Assembly (NCBI GenBank): GCA_012270625.1
Contig: JAAXHZ010000068.1
Span: forward strand, 1-7,032
Length of the DNA stretch: 7,032 nt
Direction of reading: 5' to 3'
DNA from: Dehalococcoidia bacterium
Lineage (GTDB): Bacteria > Chloroflexota > Dehalococcoidia > SAR202 > UBA11138
The position numbers were made by a program, and so were the translations under genes. Below the pieces are notes generated by a model. That model did not search any database. It saw nothing but the letters and a program-made list of their open reading frames with translations, and was not told the origin of the DNA. Position 1 is the first letter of the stretch. Each line of letters opens with the position of its first letter. Below, piece after piece: positions 1 to 6,965 of the stretch.

Positions 1-465
1 GTCGATATGCAGTTCAACAGCGTCCACCGGATAATGCCCGACGGCGCTGTTGCCATGGTCGTCCCTGGCATCGAGTACCCCAACGGCATCGCCTTCTCAC
101 CCGACGAGAGCGTGCTGTACGTCGCGAACACGCGGCCCGGTCAGTACATCCTCGCGTTCGACATCAACGACAGCGGCAATGTGTGCGGAGCGAGACACTT
201 CGCCGATATGCCGTCCAAGACCGCGACCAACGGCGTGCCGGACGGCATGAAGGTGGACATCGAGGGCAGGGTTTACTGCACCGGGCCGGACGGCTGCTGG
301 GTATTCGATCCCAGCGGCGAGCTAATGGGCATCATCCGACTTACCGAGTATCCCGCCAACTGCGGCTGGGGCGGATCAGACAACAGGACCATGTTCTTCA
401 CCGCCAACACGTCGGTGTACAGTCTGAGAATGACCACGCCCGGCACCCAGATTCCAAGAGACTAA
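1..465 (+). CDS. SMP-30/gluconolactonase-like protein, C-terminal part (5' truncated by window)
   Basis: The open frame runs in from the left edge (first codon at base 1) to a TAA at 463-465, giving 154 residues of a protein whose family is usually about 290-310 residues long, so roughly half is missing. The ATG at 7 is unlikely to be the true start, because it lies inside the beta-propeller fold. Two hallmark metal-site segments of SMP-30/gluconolactonase/LRE proteins are visible. One is PNGIAFSPDE, whose Asn is codon 28. The other is VPDGMKVD, whose Asp (codon 81) matches the catalytic, metal-binding Asp of human SMP30 and gluconolactonase. The end (GWGGSDNRTMFFTA, then SVYSLRM) is the usual last propeller blade. 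The family hydrolyses sugar lactones or other esters with a divalent metal; the substrate cannot be told from this fragment. A 72-bp gap separates it from the next gene on the same strand. Family assignment is firm, substrate unknown. Confidence 0.93.
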   Translation, partial: VDMQFNSVHRIMPDGAVAMVVPGIEYPNGIAFSPDESVLYVANTRPGQYILAFDINDSGNVCGARHFADMPSKTATNGVPDGMKVDIEGRVYCTGPDGCWVFDPSGELMGIIRLTEYPANCGWGGSDNRTMFFTANTSVYSLRMTTPGTQIPRD

Positions 466-537
466 GGCTGGCGCTCCACACACAACCCAAACGTCCATCG
501 TGGCGTTGTATCCTATGCAAGGAGCAGCGCTGCGGAT

Positions 538-2556
538 ATGAGACGTAAACGACTTCGAGTTACCGGATGGGCGATTGGCATCATCACGGCTCTCCTGACG
601 GCTTTCTTGGTTATGGGCGGCTGTGCGGACGAGATCGCGCCCCAGGAAGTCCCGACACGGGAATCCAGAGCAGCGGTCAGCCGGACGCCGCAGGCGACGG
701 CGACTAGCGCACCCATCCCCACAGCTTCCCCTCCCAAGCCGGCCCTCGAAGCCACGCCTGAGCCTGTCAGGTCCTCTCCTATGACTATCCCCACTCCGGA
801 GGGGACGTCACCGGGACTGCTGGCCCGGATTGTCGTTGACCAGGATGAGCTGCCCGACCGGGATCTCGCCGAGCTCGCGGTCCGGCTGCGAGGCGTAGAG
901 GTCGCCGACCCACCCTCAGAGAGAGTACCGGCGATGTCCGAAGGAGAGCAGCAGAACTTCTGGATAACCAATCTCGACGACGGCACTGCGAGACCCATCA
1001 CCGCGACGCTGCAAGTGGTCAGCGAAAACGCCTACTGGTTCGTGGACGATACCCTGACTGTCGAACGGAGTGACCTGGCTAAAGCCGCCCGTATCTACGA
1101 AGAGCAGGTCAGGCCAGCGATAGTCTCGACCTTCGGCGACATCGCCAGCCCCGGACTGGATGGCGACCCACGTCTCGTCATCATCCATACCGCCCTGGAC
1201 GGCGCCGCGGGATACTTCGGGTCAAAGGACTCGTTCTCGACGGAAGTACATCCGCATAGCAACGAGCGTGAGATCATCTACCTGGACTTCCGCGCCGTCG
1301 AGCATGGTATTGATACACACTTGGCCATCGTCGCTCACGAGCTGCAACATGCGGTTCACTTCGACAAGGACGTCGGAGAGGAGTCCTGGGTCAACGAGGG
1401 ACTCTCAGAGGTCGCAACCGAGCTGGCCGGATACAAAGTACAGTCGCCTCGCGCCTACATGCGCCGTCCGCACACCCAGCTCAACTATTGGCCCGACTCG
1501 CCGCGCTCCACGATACCGCACTATGGAGCGTCAGCCCTCTTCTTCGCTTACGTCGCGCAGAGGGTCGGAGGCACAGCCAATCTCACTGAGCTGGTGACGG
1601 AGCCGCTGGATGGTATTGCCGGCGTAGAGTCGTTCCTTAATGACTACGGACTCTCCTGGCTGCAAGTGTTCTCGGACTGGGTCGTAGCCAACTATCTGGA
1701 CGCCGACGACGATCGCTACGGCTACGCCGACCGCAACGTCGGCGTGGGGCCAGTCCGAACGCTGATCGCCAACGAAGAGCATCATGATCGGCTTCCCCAG
1801 TATTCGGCTCGATACTACCGGCTGGATAATGACTCCACCTCTGGAATCATCAGCTTCAAAGGCAACACTGAGATTAGCCAGGTCGATACCGACTGCGAAC
1901 AAGACCTGACGTGTTGGTGGGGTGGACGCGGTGACGGCATTGACACAAAGCTCACGCGCGAATTCGATCTCACCGGACTCGATAGGGCGACACTAGAGTT
2001 CCAAGTGTGGCACGAGATAGAGGAGGGCTGGGACTACGGCTACGCAGAGGTATCGGACGACGCTGGTGAGACCTGGCACATCCTGGAGGGCGCCCACACG
2101 ACCACGCACAACCCCAGCGGCAACGCCTACGGCCCTGGATATACCGGGTCGAGCCGCGACTGGAAGCAGGAGTCCATAGACCTCACCCAGTTCACCGGAG
2201 GCCCAGTCCTGGTCAGGTTCGAGTACGTCACCGACGACGCGGTTTACCTCGACGGCCTGCTGATAGATGGGATTACTATCCCGGAGCTCGACCTTGGAGA
2301 CGCCGATTCCGACTGGCATGCTGAAGGATTCAGCAAAGTCGGTCCCAAGCTCGCGCAGGAGTTCATCGTTCAGGTTGTCAGGATAGAACCAGACGGCGAG
2401 CACTCAGTCTTCCAAATGCATCTGGATGATCAGAACTCAGGCCAGGTAGATCTGAGGGGCCTCAGCGACGATGTCGAGATCGCAGTGATTGTGTCCCCCA
2501 TAACCCCCGGGACACGACACGAGTCCGGCTACGTGCTGGAGTTCAAGGAGCCGTAG
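538..2556 (+). CDS. Predicted secreted lipoprotein zinc metallopeptidase (HELQH gluzincin) with MAM/immune-inhibitor-A-like C-terminal domain
   Basis: The 672-residue product starts with a basic N-terminus (MRRKRLR), a hydrophobic stretch at 11-26 and Cys29 in VMGGC. This is a probable but imperfect lipobox with Met at -3, suggesting a lipid-anchored exported protein. Residues about 32-90 are a Pro/Thr/Ser/Ala-rich linker. The catalytic core contains H267-E-L-Q-H271 followed by W-V-N-E287-G-L-S-E. This is the gluzincin arrangement: two His ligands, catalytic Glu268 and, most likely, Glu287 as third zinc ligand, as in WLNEG motifs of related families. Residues about 440-585 form a beta-rich domain (FDLTGLDRATLEF, then DGLLIDGITIP) typical of the sandwich that follows M6 and similar peptidases. 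Cys453 and Cys459 are the only other cysteines and could form a disulfide. AAGGAG at 519-524 lies a long 13 nt before the ATG, and no better in-frame start is seen. The role is likely extracellular protein hydrolysis. The exact MEROPS family (M30-like or other) is uncertain. Confidence 0.85.
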   Translation: MRRKRLRVTGWAIGIITALLTAFLVMGGCADEIAPQEVPTRESRAAVSRTPQATATSAPIPTASPPKPALEATPEPVRSSPMTIPTPEGTSPGLLARIVVDQDELPDRDLAELAVRLRGVEVADPPSERVPAMSEGEQQNFWITNLDDGTARPITATLQVVSENAYWFVDDTLTVERSDLAKAARIYEEQVRPAIVSTFGDIASPGLDGDPRLVIIHTALDGAAGYFGSKDSFSTEVHPHSNEREIIYLDFRAVEHGIDTHLAIVAHELQHAVHFDKDVGEESWVNEGLSEVATELAGYKVQSPRAYMRRPHTQLNYWPDSPRSTIPHYGASALFFAYVAQRVGGTANLTELVTEPLDGIAGVESFLNDYGLSWLQVFSDWVVANYLDADDDRYGYADRNVGVGPVRTLIANEEHHDRLPQYSARYYRLDNDSTSGIISFKGNTEISQVDTDCEQDLTCWWGGRGDGIDTKLTREFDLTGLDRATLEFQVWHEIEEGWDYGYAEVSDDAGETWHILEGAHTTTHNPSGNAYGPGYTGSSRDWKQESIDLTQFTGGPVLVRFEYVTDDAVYLDGLLIDGITIPELDLGDADSDWHAEGFSKVGPKLAQEFIVQVVRIEPDGEHSVFQMHLDDQNSGQVDLRGLSDDVEIAVIVSPITPGTRHESGYVLEFKEP

Positions 2557-2572
2557 CTACCACACATTCGTA

Positions 2573-3202
2573 CTACCATTCGGTAGGCTTGGTGATTGTT
2601 CCAACGTCATCCGTGAGTTCGTCAGGGAACTGGCACTCAGCCAACGTAGTAGCGCGGATGTAACGCTGGAATGTGCTTGACTCCGTGAGCAACCTCGCTG
2701 GCTTTTTTGGAGCAGGATTGACTACTCCAACAGGCAGTCCTATCACGTCACGGACCTTACGTATGGCAAGCGCTAGGTCAGAGTCGTTCGACACGACGAC
2801 GGCTTGTTCATACTCGCCACTGAATCCGTCAACTAGAAGATAGGTCGCGAGATTCACATCGGTGCCTTTCTCGCGTGTTTCAAGTATCTCTACCGTTTTT
2901 CCGACACCTTGAATACACTCAGCCAACGGTCTGCGGCGACGGTCTGTGCGGAATTGTCCTTCATGCACACTCAACTCTGGTATAGTATCCAGAGCGCGCA
3001 GGTAAGTGAGCTGTCGTTGCCTTTGTCCAGGACGATCCGGCCTATCCGTCACAGGAGCAGTGAAGTAACGAATCCTTGTCACCTTGTGACGGGGAACAAG
3101 GCGAGAGCACAGTCTCCCTAAGTCGAGCCACTTGTACGAGCTACTCCTTGCCAGAGCGCCGAAGTACAGATTGAAGCCGTCAATATAGAAGCTTGTGCGC
3201 AT
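2573..3202 (-). CDS. NYN (DUF88/LabA-like, PIN-fold) domain protein, putative ribonuclease
   Basis: The 209-residue product begins MRTSFYIDGFNLYFGAL, the classic opening of NYN proteins. Conserved acidic residues expected to bind catalytic metal are all present: D8 (with N11) in YIDGFN, D115 in KGTDVNLA, and D140 and D142 in SNDSDL. The domain fills nearly the whole chain and ends with a short acidic tail. NYN domains are PIN-like, Mg-dependent ribonucleases or RNA processors; no substrate is known for this one. The frame stays open upstream to a TTG at 3346, but those 48 residues have no family likeness and overlie strong hairpins, so the ATG at 3202 is chosen. No Shine-Dalgarno sequence is visible in the 20 nt before that ATG. 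The stop is 16 bp from the stop of the convergent peptidase gene. Two 60-base stretches counted by hand within it are about 48-50% GC, below the neighbours, which hints at a different origin. Confidence 0.88.
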   Translation of the reverse strand: MRTSFYIDGFNLYFGALARSSSYKWLDLGRLCSRLVPRHKVTRIRYFTAPVTDRPDRPGQRQRQLTYLRALDTIPELSVHEGQFRTDRRRRPLAECIQGVGKTVEILETREKGTDVNLATYLLVDGFSGEYEQAVVVSNDSDLALAIRKVRDVIGLPVGVVNPAPKKPARLLTESSTFQRYIRATTLAECQFPDELTDDVGTITKPTEW

Positions 3203-3224
3203 TGAATTTTGAGAAAAACTGGAC

Positions 3225-3254
3225 AAAAAACAAAGGCTACCTTGCGGCAGCCTT
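3225..3254 (-). terminator. Intrinsic terminator on the minus strand, upstream of the NYN gene
   Basis: In minus-strand RNA, AAGGCUGCC (3254-3246) pairs with GGUAGCCUU (3241-3233) through nine contiguous pairs, one of them G-U, closing a GCAA tetraloop. The stem is followed by a U-rich tract whose core is six U residues at 3230-3225. The structure ends 22 nt before the NYN start codon. Its position before rather than after a gene is what makes attenuation or a short RNA plausible. On the plus strand the stem has a mismatch and no U-tract follows. Confidence 0.65.
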
Positions 3255-3290
3255 GACCCTGTCAGCGAACTGAGCAGGGGGGGTATGCTG

Positions 3291-3321
3291 TTAACATGAC
3301 AGAATAACTGTCTCATGTCAA
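3291..3321. promoter_or_regulatory. Imperfect inverted repeat in the divergent intergenic region; possible operator, includes a consensus -35 (TTGACA) on the minus strand
   Basis: The arms TTAACATGA-CAG (3291-3302) and CTG-TC-TCATGTCAA (3308-3321) are reverse complements apart from one mismatch and a 2-nt insertion, and flank a 5-nt AATAA centre. The right arm contains a perfect minus-strand TTGACA hexamer (3321-3316). No good -10 lies at 16-18 bp; TGTTAA at 19 bp spacing is a weak candidate. The site lies between the divergent NYN and molybdoenzyme genes, so a regulator bound here could affect either. It could equally be the first hairpin of the minus-strand leader RNA. Confidence 0.35.
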
Positions 3322-3355
3322 GTACTATTGAAAAGTGAACCATCAATCACAGAGC

Positions 3356-3361
3356 AGGGAG
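3356..3361 (+). promoter_or_regulatory. Ribosome binding site that fixes the molybdoenzyme start at 3367
   Basis: AGGGAG lies 5 nt before the ATG at 3367. This supports that start over the in-frame TTG at 3328, which has no comparable site upstream and would add 13 residues without family likeness. Confidence 0.7.
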
Positions 3362-3366
3362 TCACA

Positions 3367-5616
3367 ATGACAACAGCTACTCGCGAGTACAAAGTAGTCG
3401 GCACAAGACCGATCAGACATGACGGCGTGGACAAGGTCACAGGTCGCGCCGTCTATGGCGCAGACATGAACCTGCCCGGAATGCTCTACGGCAAGGTGCT
3501 GCGTTCTCCACACGCCCACGCCAGGATCAAGAGCATCGACACCTCGAAGGCAGAGGCCCACCCTGAGGCGCGCGCGGTAGTGACCTCGTCGGCGTTCGCC
3601 CCCTCTGACCCGGTAGGCCCGATCGCCGTTCTGGGCCAGATGCCCACCGACAACGTTCTCGTACGGGACAAGGCGCTGTACAAGGGTCACGCAATCGCAG
3701 CCGTGGCAGCGTCCAGCGCACATGCCGCCGAGGAGATACTGTCCCTGATCGAGGTCGAGTACGAGCCGCTGCCCGCGTACACCAGCGTCCAGGAGGCGAT
3801 GGCCGAGGATGCCGTTCCCCTGCACGACACCTGGCCGAACAACCCTGACCTTCCCGGCGGCACTAACGTCGCCGCCCAAGAGATATACGACTTCGGCGAC
3901 CTCGACGCCGGTTTCCAGGAGGCCGATCACGTATTCGAGCGCGAGTACACTACCAAGACCGTCCACCAAGGATACATAGAGCCACAGAACGCGACCGCAT
4001 GGTGGTCACCTGACGGAAGGCTGACCGTATGGTGCTCCAGCCAGGGTCACTTCGGTGTCCGAGACAACATTGCCCGCATCCTGGGTATGCCCGTCTCGCA
4101 GGTCAAGGTCGTCCCCTTGGAGATCGGCGGCGGCTTCGGCGGCAAGATCCCTCCGTACCTGGAGCCGGTCGCCGCGATGCTGTCCAAGCAGAGCGGACAT
4201 CCGGTGAAGATGGTCATGGACCGCACGGAGGTCCTACTGGCGACCGGTCCTACCTCCGGCGCGCTGGTACGACTCAAGATTGGCGTCACCAATGAGGGCA
4301 AGATCACCGCGGCTCACTGCTGGATGGCCCTCGAGGCGGGCGCGTTCCCCGGCGCGCCGCTGGCGGGCGCGGCTTCAGCCGTGTTTTCTCCATATCTCAT
4401 CACGAACGTCCGCATCGACGGCTACGACGTCGTCTCCAACAAGCCGCGCACACAGGCTTACCGCGCCCCTGGCGCGCCGATCGTGATGTACTGCACCGAA
4501 TCGCTTATGGACGAGATCGCTGAGACGCTCGACATCGACTCTGTAGAGCTACGCCTGCTTAACGTGGCGCGGCAGGGCGACCGTCGCGCCGACGGTGTGA
4601 TGAACGGCCGCATCGGAGCGGAAGAGGTCATGCACGCCGTTAGAGAGCATCCCCACTTCTCCGCCTCCCTGGAACAGGTCGAAGGTAAGCTGCGAGGTCG
4701 CGGCTGGAGCATGGGGTTCTGTCGCAACAACACCGGCATGGCGTGCGTTGTCGCCAACGTGCTCGACAACGGCACCGTCAGCCTCGTGGAAGGATCTGTG
4801 GACATCGGCGGCACCCGGACGGCGATCGCGCAGCAGTTCGCCGAGGTACTTGGCATCCCAGTCGAGGACGTCAACCCCTCGATCGGTGACACCGACACCA
4901 TCGGATACACCTCGGTTACAGGCGGCAGTGGCGTTGCGTTCAAGTCGGGCTGGGCCGCGCACGAGGCGGCGATGGACGTGCGCCAGCAGCTCATCGTCCG
5001 GGCATCTCTCCTGTGGGACACCGACCCTGACAACGTCGAGCACGCAGACGGAATGCTTCAGCACAAGTCGGACTCCGAGCTCCGAATGTCGTTCAAGGAG
5101 ATTGCCGGGAGGCTTCCTGAGACGGGAGGTCCGGTCGTCGGGCGCGCTAACATGAACCCCGGCGGTTCAGGCGGCTCCTACGCGGCAAACTTGGTGGACG
5201 TGGAGGTCGATCCCGGCACCGGCAAGGTGGACATCCTGCGATACACCGCGTTCCAAGATGCCGGATTCGCCATACACCCCTCGTACGTGGAGGGCCAGAT
5301 ACAGGGCGGTGCCGCACAGGGTATCGGCTGGGCGCTCAACGAAGAGTACTATATGGGCGACGACGGCTCCATGATGAACACGAGCCTGCTCGACTATCGG
5401 ATGCCTACGAGTCTTGACCTCCCCATGATCGACGCGGTAATCATCGAGGTCGGCAATCCGGGCCACCCGTTCGGAGTTCGAGGCGTCGGGGAGGCGAACA
5501 TCGCACCGCCTTTGGCAGCGCTTGCCAACGCCATCCACAACGCCACCGGAGTCAGGCTAAACAACCTCCCGATGAACCCGCAGTCGGTAGTCGCTGCGCT
5601 GGGGGAGAGGGAGTAG
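3367..5616 (+). CDS. Xanthine dehydrogenase/aldehyde oxidase family molybdopterin-binding (large) subunit
   Basis: The 749-residue product has the family layout. An N-terminal a/b-hammerhead domain begins VGTRPIRHDGVDKVTG and continues through YGKVLRSPHAHARI. The molybdenum-cofactor domains follow. Visible cofactor or active-site motifs are GGGFGGK (254-260), AYRAPGAP (364-371, Arg366) and the C-terminal FGVRGVGEA with Glu709, the expected catalytic base. The family oxidises hydroxylatable carbons of purines, aldehydes or other heterocycles using Mo-molybdopterin cytosine dinucleotide, passing electrons to an FeS and a FAD subunit. Neither partner subunit is adjacent: upstream is a divergent NYN gene and downstream a convergent RNase D gene. 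The CO dehydrogenase form I signature (AYxCSFR) is absent, since AYRAPG takes its place, so CO is an unlikely substrate. Family is firm, substrate unknown. Confidence 0.94.
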   Translation: MTTATREYKVVGTRPIRHDGVDKVTGRAVYGADMNLPGMLYGKVLRSPHAHARIKSIDTSKAEAHPEARAVVTSSAFAPSDPVGPIAVLGQMPTDNVLVRDKALYKGHAIAAVAASSAHAAEEILSLIEVEYEPLPAYTSVQEAMAEDAVPLHDTWPNNPDLPGGTNVAAQEIYDFGDLDAGFQEADHVFEREYTTKTVHQGYIEPQNATAWWSPDGRLTVWCSSQGHFGVRDNIARILGMPVSQVKVVPLEIGGGFGGKIPPYLEPVAAMLSKQSGHPVKMVMDRTEVLLATGPTSGALVRLKIGVTNEGKITAAHCWMALEAGAFPGAPLAGAASAVFSPYLITNVRIDGYDVVSNKPRTQAYRAPGAPIVMYCTESLMDEIAETLDIDSVELRLLNVARQGDRRADGVMNGRIGAEEVMHAVREHPHFSASLEQVEGKLRGRGWSMGFCRNNTGMACVVANVLDNGTVSLVEGSVDIGGTRTAIAQQFAEVLGIPVEDVNPSIGDTDTIGYTSVTGGSGVAFKSGWAAHEAAMDVRQQLIVRASLLWDTDPDNVEHADGMLQHKSDSELRMSFKEIAGRLPETGGPVVGRANMNPGGSGGSYAANLVDVEVDPGTGKVDILRYTAFQDAGFAIHPSYVEGQIQGGAAQGIGWALNEEYYMGDDGSMMNTSLLDYRMPTSLDLPMIDAVIIEVGNPGHPFGVRGVGEANIAPPLAALANAIHNATGVRLNNLPMNPQSVVAALGERE

Positions 5617-5678
5617 TCAGCGGCCCACTGGCGTAGTGCTGAAACAGGCTGTCAGTTAGATGTCTGCCAGGAAGATAT

Positions 5679-5710
5679 TGGGCGCGGCGTACCACAAGGA
5701 GCCGCGCCCA
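5679..5710. terminator. Strong GC-rich hairpin between convergent genes, probable bidirectional terminator
   Basis: GGGCGCGGC (5680-5688) is perfectly complementary to GCCGCGCCC (5701-5709), and T5679-A5710 adds a tenth pair, around a 12-nt loop. It lies between the stop of the molybdoenzyme gene (5616, +) and the stop of the RNase D gene (5786, -), where transcripts from both sides should end. Neither flank carries a clear U-tract (ATTCGTG on the plus side, AATATCTTCC on the minus side). It may therefore act as an mRNA 3' stabiliser or a weak terminator. Confidence 0.5.
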
Positions 5711-5785
5711 TTCGTGTGATTCCTAAACATGCGAGGGCAGTTGCCGCGGCGATACAGGGACCTTAGCCTCTGAGTCCTTAGCTCC

Positions 5786-6913
5786 TCATCCCACAACTCC
5801 CCGCAGTGACTTCCCCAGCTCCTTCCGCTGCCAATGACGTACATCAGGGTCTTGAAGCTCCGACTCTAATTTGTCTGGATGACGCGCGATTCGCTGCAGG
5901 CTCTTCATCGGCCACAGCAGCGCGGGATCGAGTGACAGGCGCTTGCCATGCGAGATTCGCCACTGCTTGAGCTTGTAGAGACTCCTGCCGATGCCCTCGC
6001 GTTCACCTCGTGGAATACGAACCGGACGGGACACAGCCGGCCGGCGAGGGGGCTTTGCGGACTTGCCCTCGGCAATCGCCCTCCTGATACTCGCCGCCAG
6101 ACTCCCGCGGGCGAATCTGCCGAGACCTCGCACACGACGCAGACTGGTGTCGGGCTTCTCCGCCAGCGCGATAAGCGCCATGTCCGGTATTACGCGAAAG
6201 TGTGGTCTGCCCAGCCTGACGGCGTGGTCCTCACGGTACTCTACGAGTGCCTTGAGTATCGCCAGCCCTCGGCCATCCAGGTTGCGCCAGCCTTTTACGT
6301 TGAAGACCGACATCTCCGGGTCCGGCGGCTCGTAGCGAGCCTCAGCAAGTCTCTGGCACTCTTCTCTCACCCAGTCCTCACGGCCCAGCTCCCGCAACCG
6401 ACTACCCAGCGCGTCCCTGAGCTCATGCAGGTAACGCACGTCGTTGGCGGCGTACGTGAGCGCCTTGCGACTCAGCGGACGATTGCTCCAGTCCGATCTC
6501 TGGATACGCTTCTCCTTTGGAATCGTGACTCCCAGCTCCTCCTCTAGCACCGAGGCAAGTCCGAGGCGTCCCATTCCAACGAACGCCGCCGCGATGTTCG
6601 TGTCGAAGAGTGTACCGATTCGGATGCCCCAGTCGCGGTCCAGGCTCAGGACGTCATGACTGCCAGCGTGCAGGATCGTCTCGACTCGGGTTTTGGCCAG
6701 CACATCGCCCAATGGATTCATGTCGCCGGTCGCCAGCGGATCGATCACGAACACATCATCTGGCGTGGACACCTGGACAAGGCAGACGCGCTCAGGATAC
6801 CTGAAGAAGCCGTCCGACTCGATATCTAGACCTATGCGCCGCGACCGGGAAATAGCTCCCATCGCCCGGCGTAACCCGGCTTCGTCGTCTATCAGTTTGT
6901 ACTCGTTGCTCAA
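5786..6913 (-). CDS. rnd: Ribonuclease D (DEDDy 3'-5' exoribonuclease with HRDC region)
   Basis: The 375-residue product is close to the usual RNase D length (about 370-400). The DEDDy exonuclease motifs are complete: Exo I D30 and E32 in IGLDIESDGF, Exo II D87 in HAGSHDVLSL, and Exo III Y154 and D158 in YAANDVRYL. Residues about 208-280 look like an HRDC domain (KGWRNLDGRGLAILKALVEYRE, interrupted here for length). A basic linker (PPRRPAVSRPVRIPRG) and a second HRDC-like helical region, about 305-370, follow. The enzyme trims the 3' ends of tRNA precursors and other structured RNAs in the cytoplasm. The start is TTG at 6913-6911. Upstream in frame a stop is reached without another ATG, GTG or TTG, and GGAG (6928-6925) lies 11 nt before it. 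The gene appears monocistronic in this window and convergent to the molybdoenzyme gene. Confidence 0.94.
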   Translation of the reverse strand: MSNEYKLIDDEAGLRRAMGAISRSRRIGLDIESDGFFRYPERVCLVQVSTPDDVFVIDPLATGDMNPLGDVLAKTRVETILHAGSHDVLSLDRDWGIRIGTLFDTNIAAAFVGMGRLGLASVLEEELGVTIPKEKRIQRSDWSNRPLSRKALTYAANDVRYLHELRDALGSRLRELGREDWVREECQRLAEARYEPPDPEMSVFNVKGWRNLDGRGLAILKALVEYREDHAVRLGRPHFRVIPDMALIALAEKPDTSLRRVRGLGRFARGSLAASIRRAIAEGKSAKPPRRPAVSRPVRIPRGEREGIGRSLYKLKQWRISHGKRLSLDPALLWPMKSLQRIARHPDKLESELQDPDVRHWQRKELGKSLRGVVG

Positions 6914-6965
6914 ATGGCCACTGACTCCACGAATCCAATATCAGGCGTACAACGCCGCTACTGAT

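Larger units (their letters stand above)
3225..3321 (-). ncRNA. Candidate structured RNA or attenuator leader: three tandem stem-loops ending in an intrinsic terminator
   Basis: Read on the minus strand, three hairpins follow one another. The first pairs 3321-3313 with 3299-3291 plus a CAG/CTG inner stem, with a 2-nt bulge and a 5-nt loop. The second pairs CCCTG+TCAG (3279-3270, one bulged C) with CTGA+CAGGG (3265-3257) around a TTCG loop. The third is a terminator (3254-3233 plus U-tract). Positions 3319/3293 and 3248/3239 are G-U pairs in minus-strand RNA but A-C mismatches in plus-strand RNA, so the fold favours the minus strand. It lies immediately 5' of the NYN gene. It may be a short independent RNA or a leader that stops transcription until antiterminated. 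I recognise no known riboswitch or RNA family, and this is an inference from folding by eye. Confidence 0.38.

Noticed and set aside
2573..2586. CTACC-ATTC-GGTAG mini-hairpin at the NYN stop as a terminator
   Set aside because: Only five pairs, no U-tract, and it lies within the end of the coding sequence.
3203..3346. N-terminal extension of the NYN protein to a TTG/ATG at 3346/3343
   Set aside because: The extra 48 residues resemble nothing in the family. They overlie three hairpins including a terminator, and the protein from 3202 already begins with the canonical NYN start.
3328..3366. TTG start of the molybdoenzyme at 3328
   Set aside because: The ATG at 3367 has AGGGAG at good spacing and gives the usual family N-terminus.
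3343..3969. 208-residue minus-strand open frame antisense to the molybdoenzyme
   Set aside because: It is a shadow of a high-GC gene: the sequence is Gly/Val/Arg-rich with no domain pattern, and it lies opposite a clear conserved protein.
3367..5616. Annotation as form I carbon monoxide dehydrogenase CoxL
   Set aside because: The AYxCSFR active-site loop is replaced by AYRAPGAP, and no CoxS/CoxM genes are adjacent.
5761..5782. CCTTAGC direct repeat (5761-5767 and 5776-5782)
   Set aside because: A 7-base repeat with only two copies is compatible with chance and has no further structure.
5656..5844. 62-residue minus-strand open frame overlapping the end of RNase D
   Set aside because: Its coding would cover the GC hairpin and overlap RNase D in another frame. 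There is no ribosome site or family likeness.
5948..6547. 199-residue plus-strand open frame opposite RNase D
   Set aside because: RNase D in the other strand has every catalytic motif; this frame shows no recognisable domain.
2573..6913. A linked RNA-processing system formed by NYN nuclease and RNase D
   Set aside because: The two genes are separated by an unrelated opposite-strand gene of 2.2 kb and have their own ends; nothing in the sequence ties them together.
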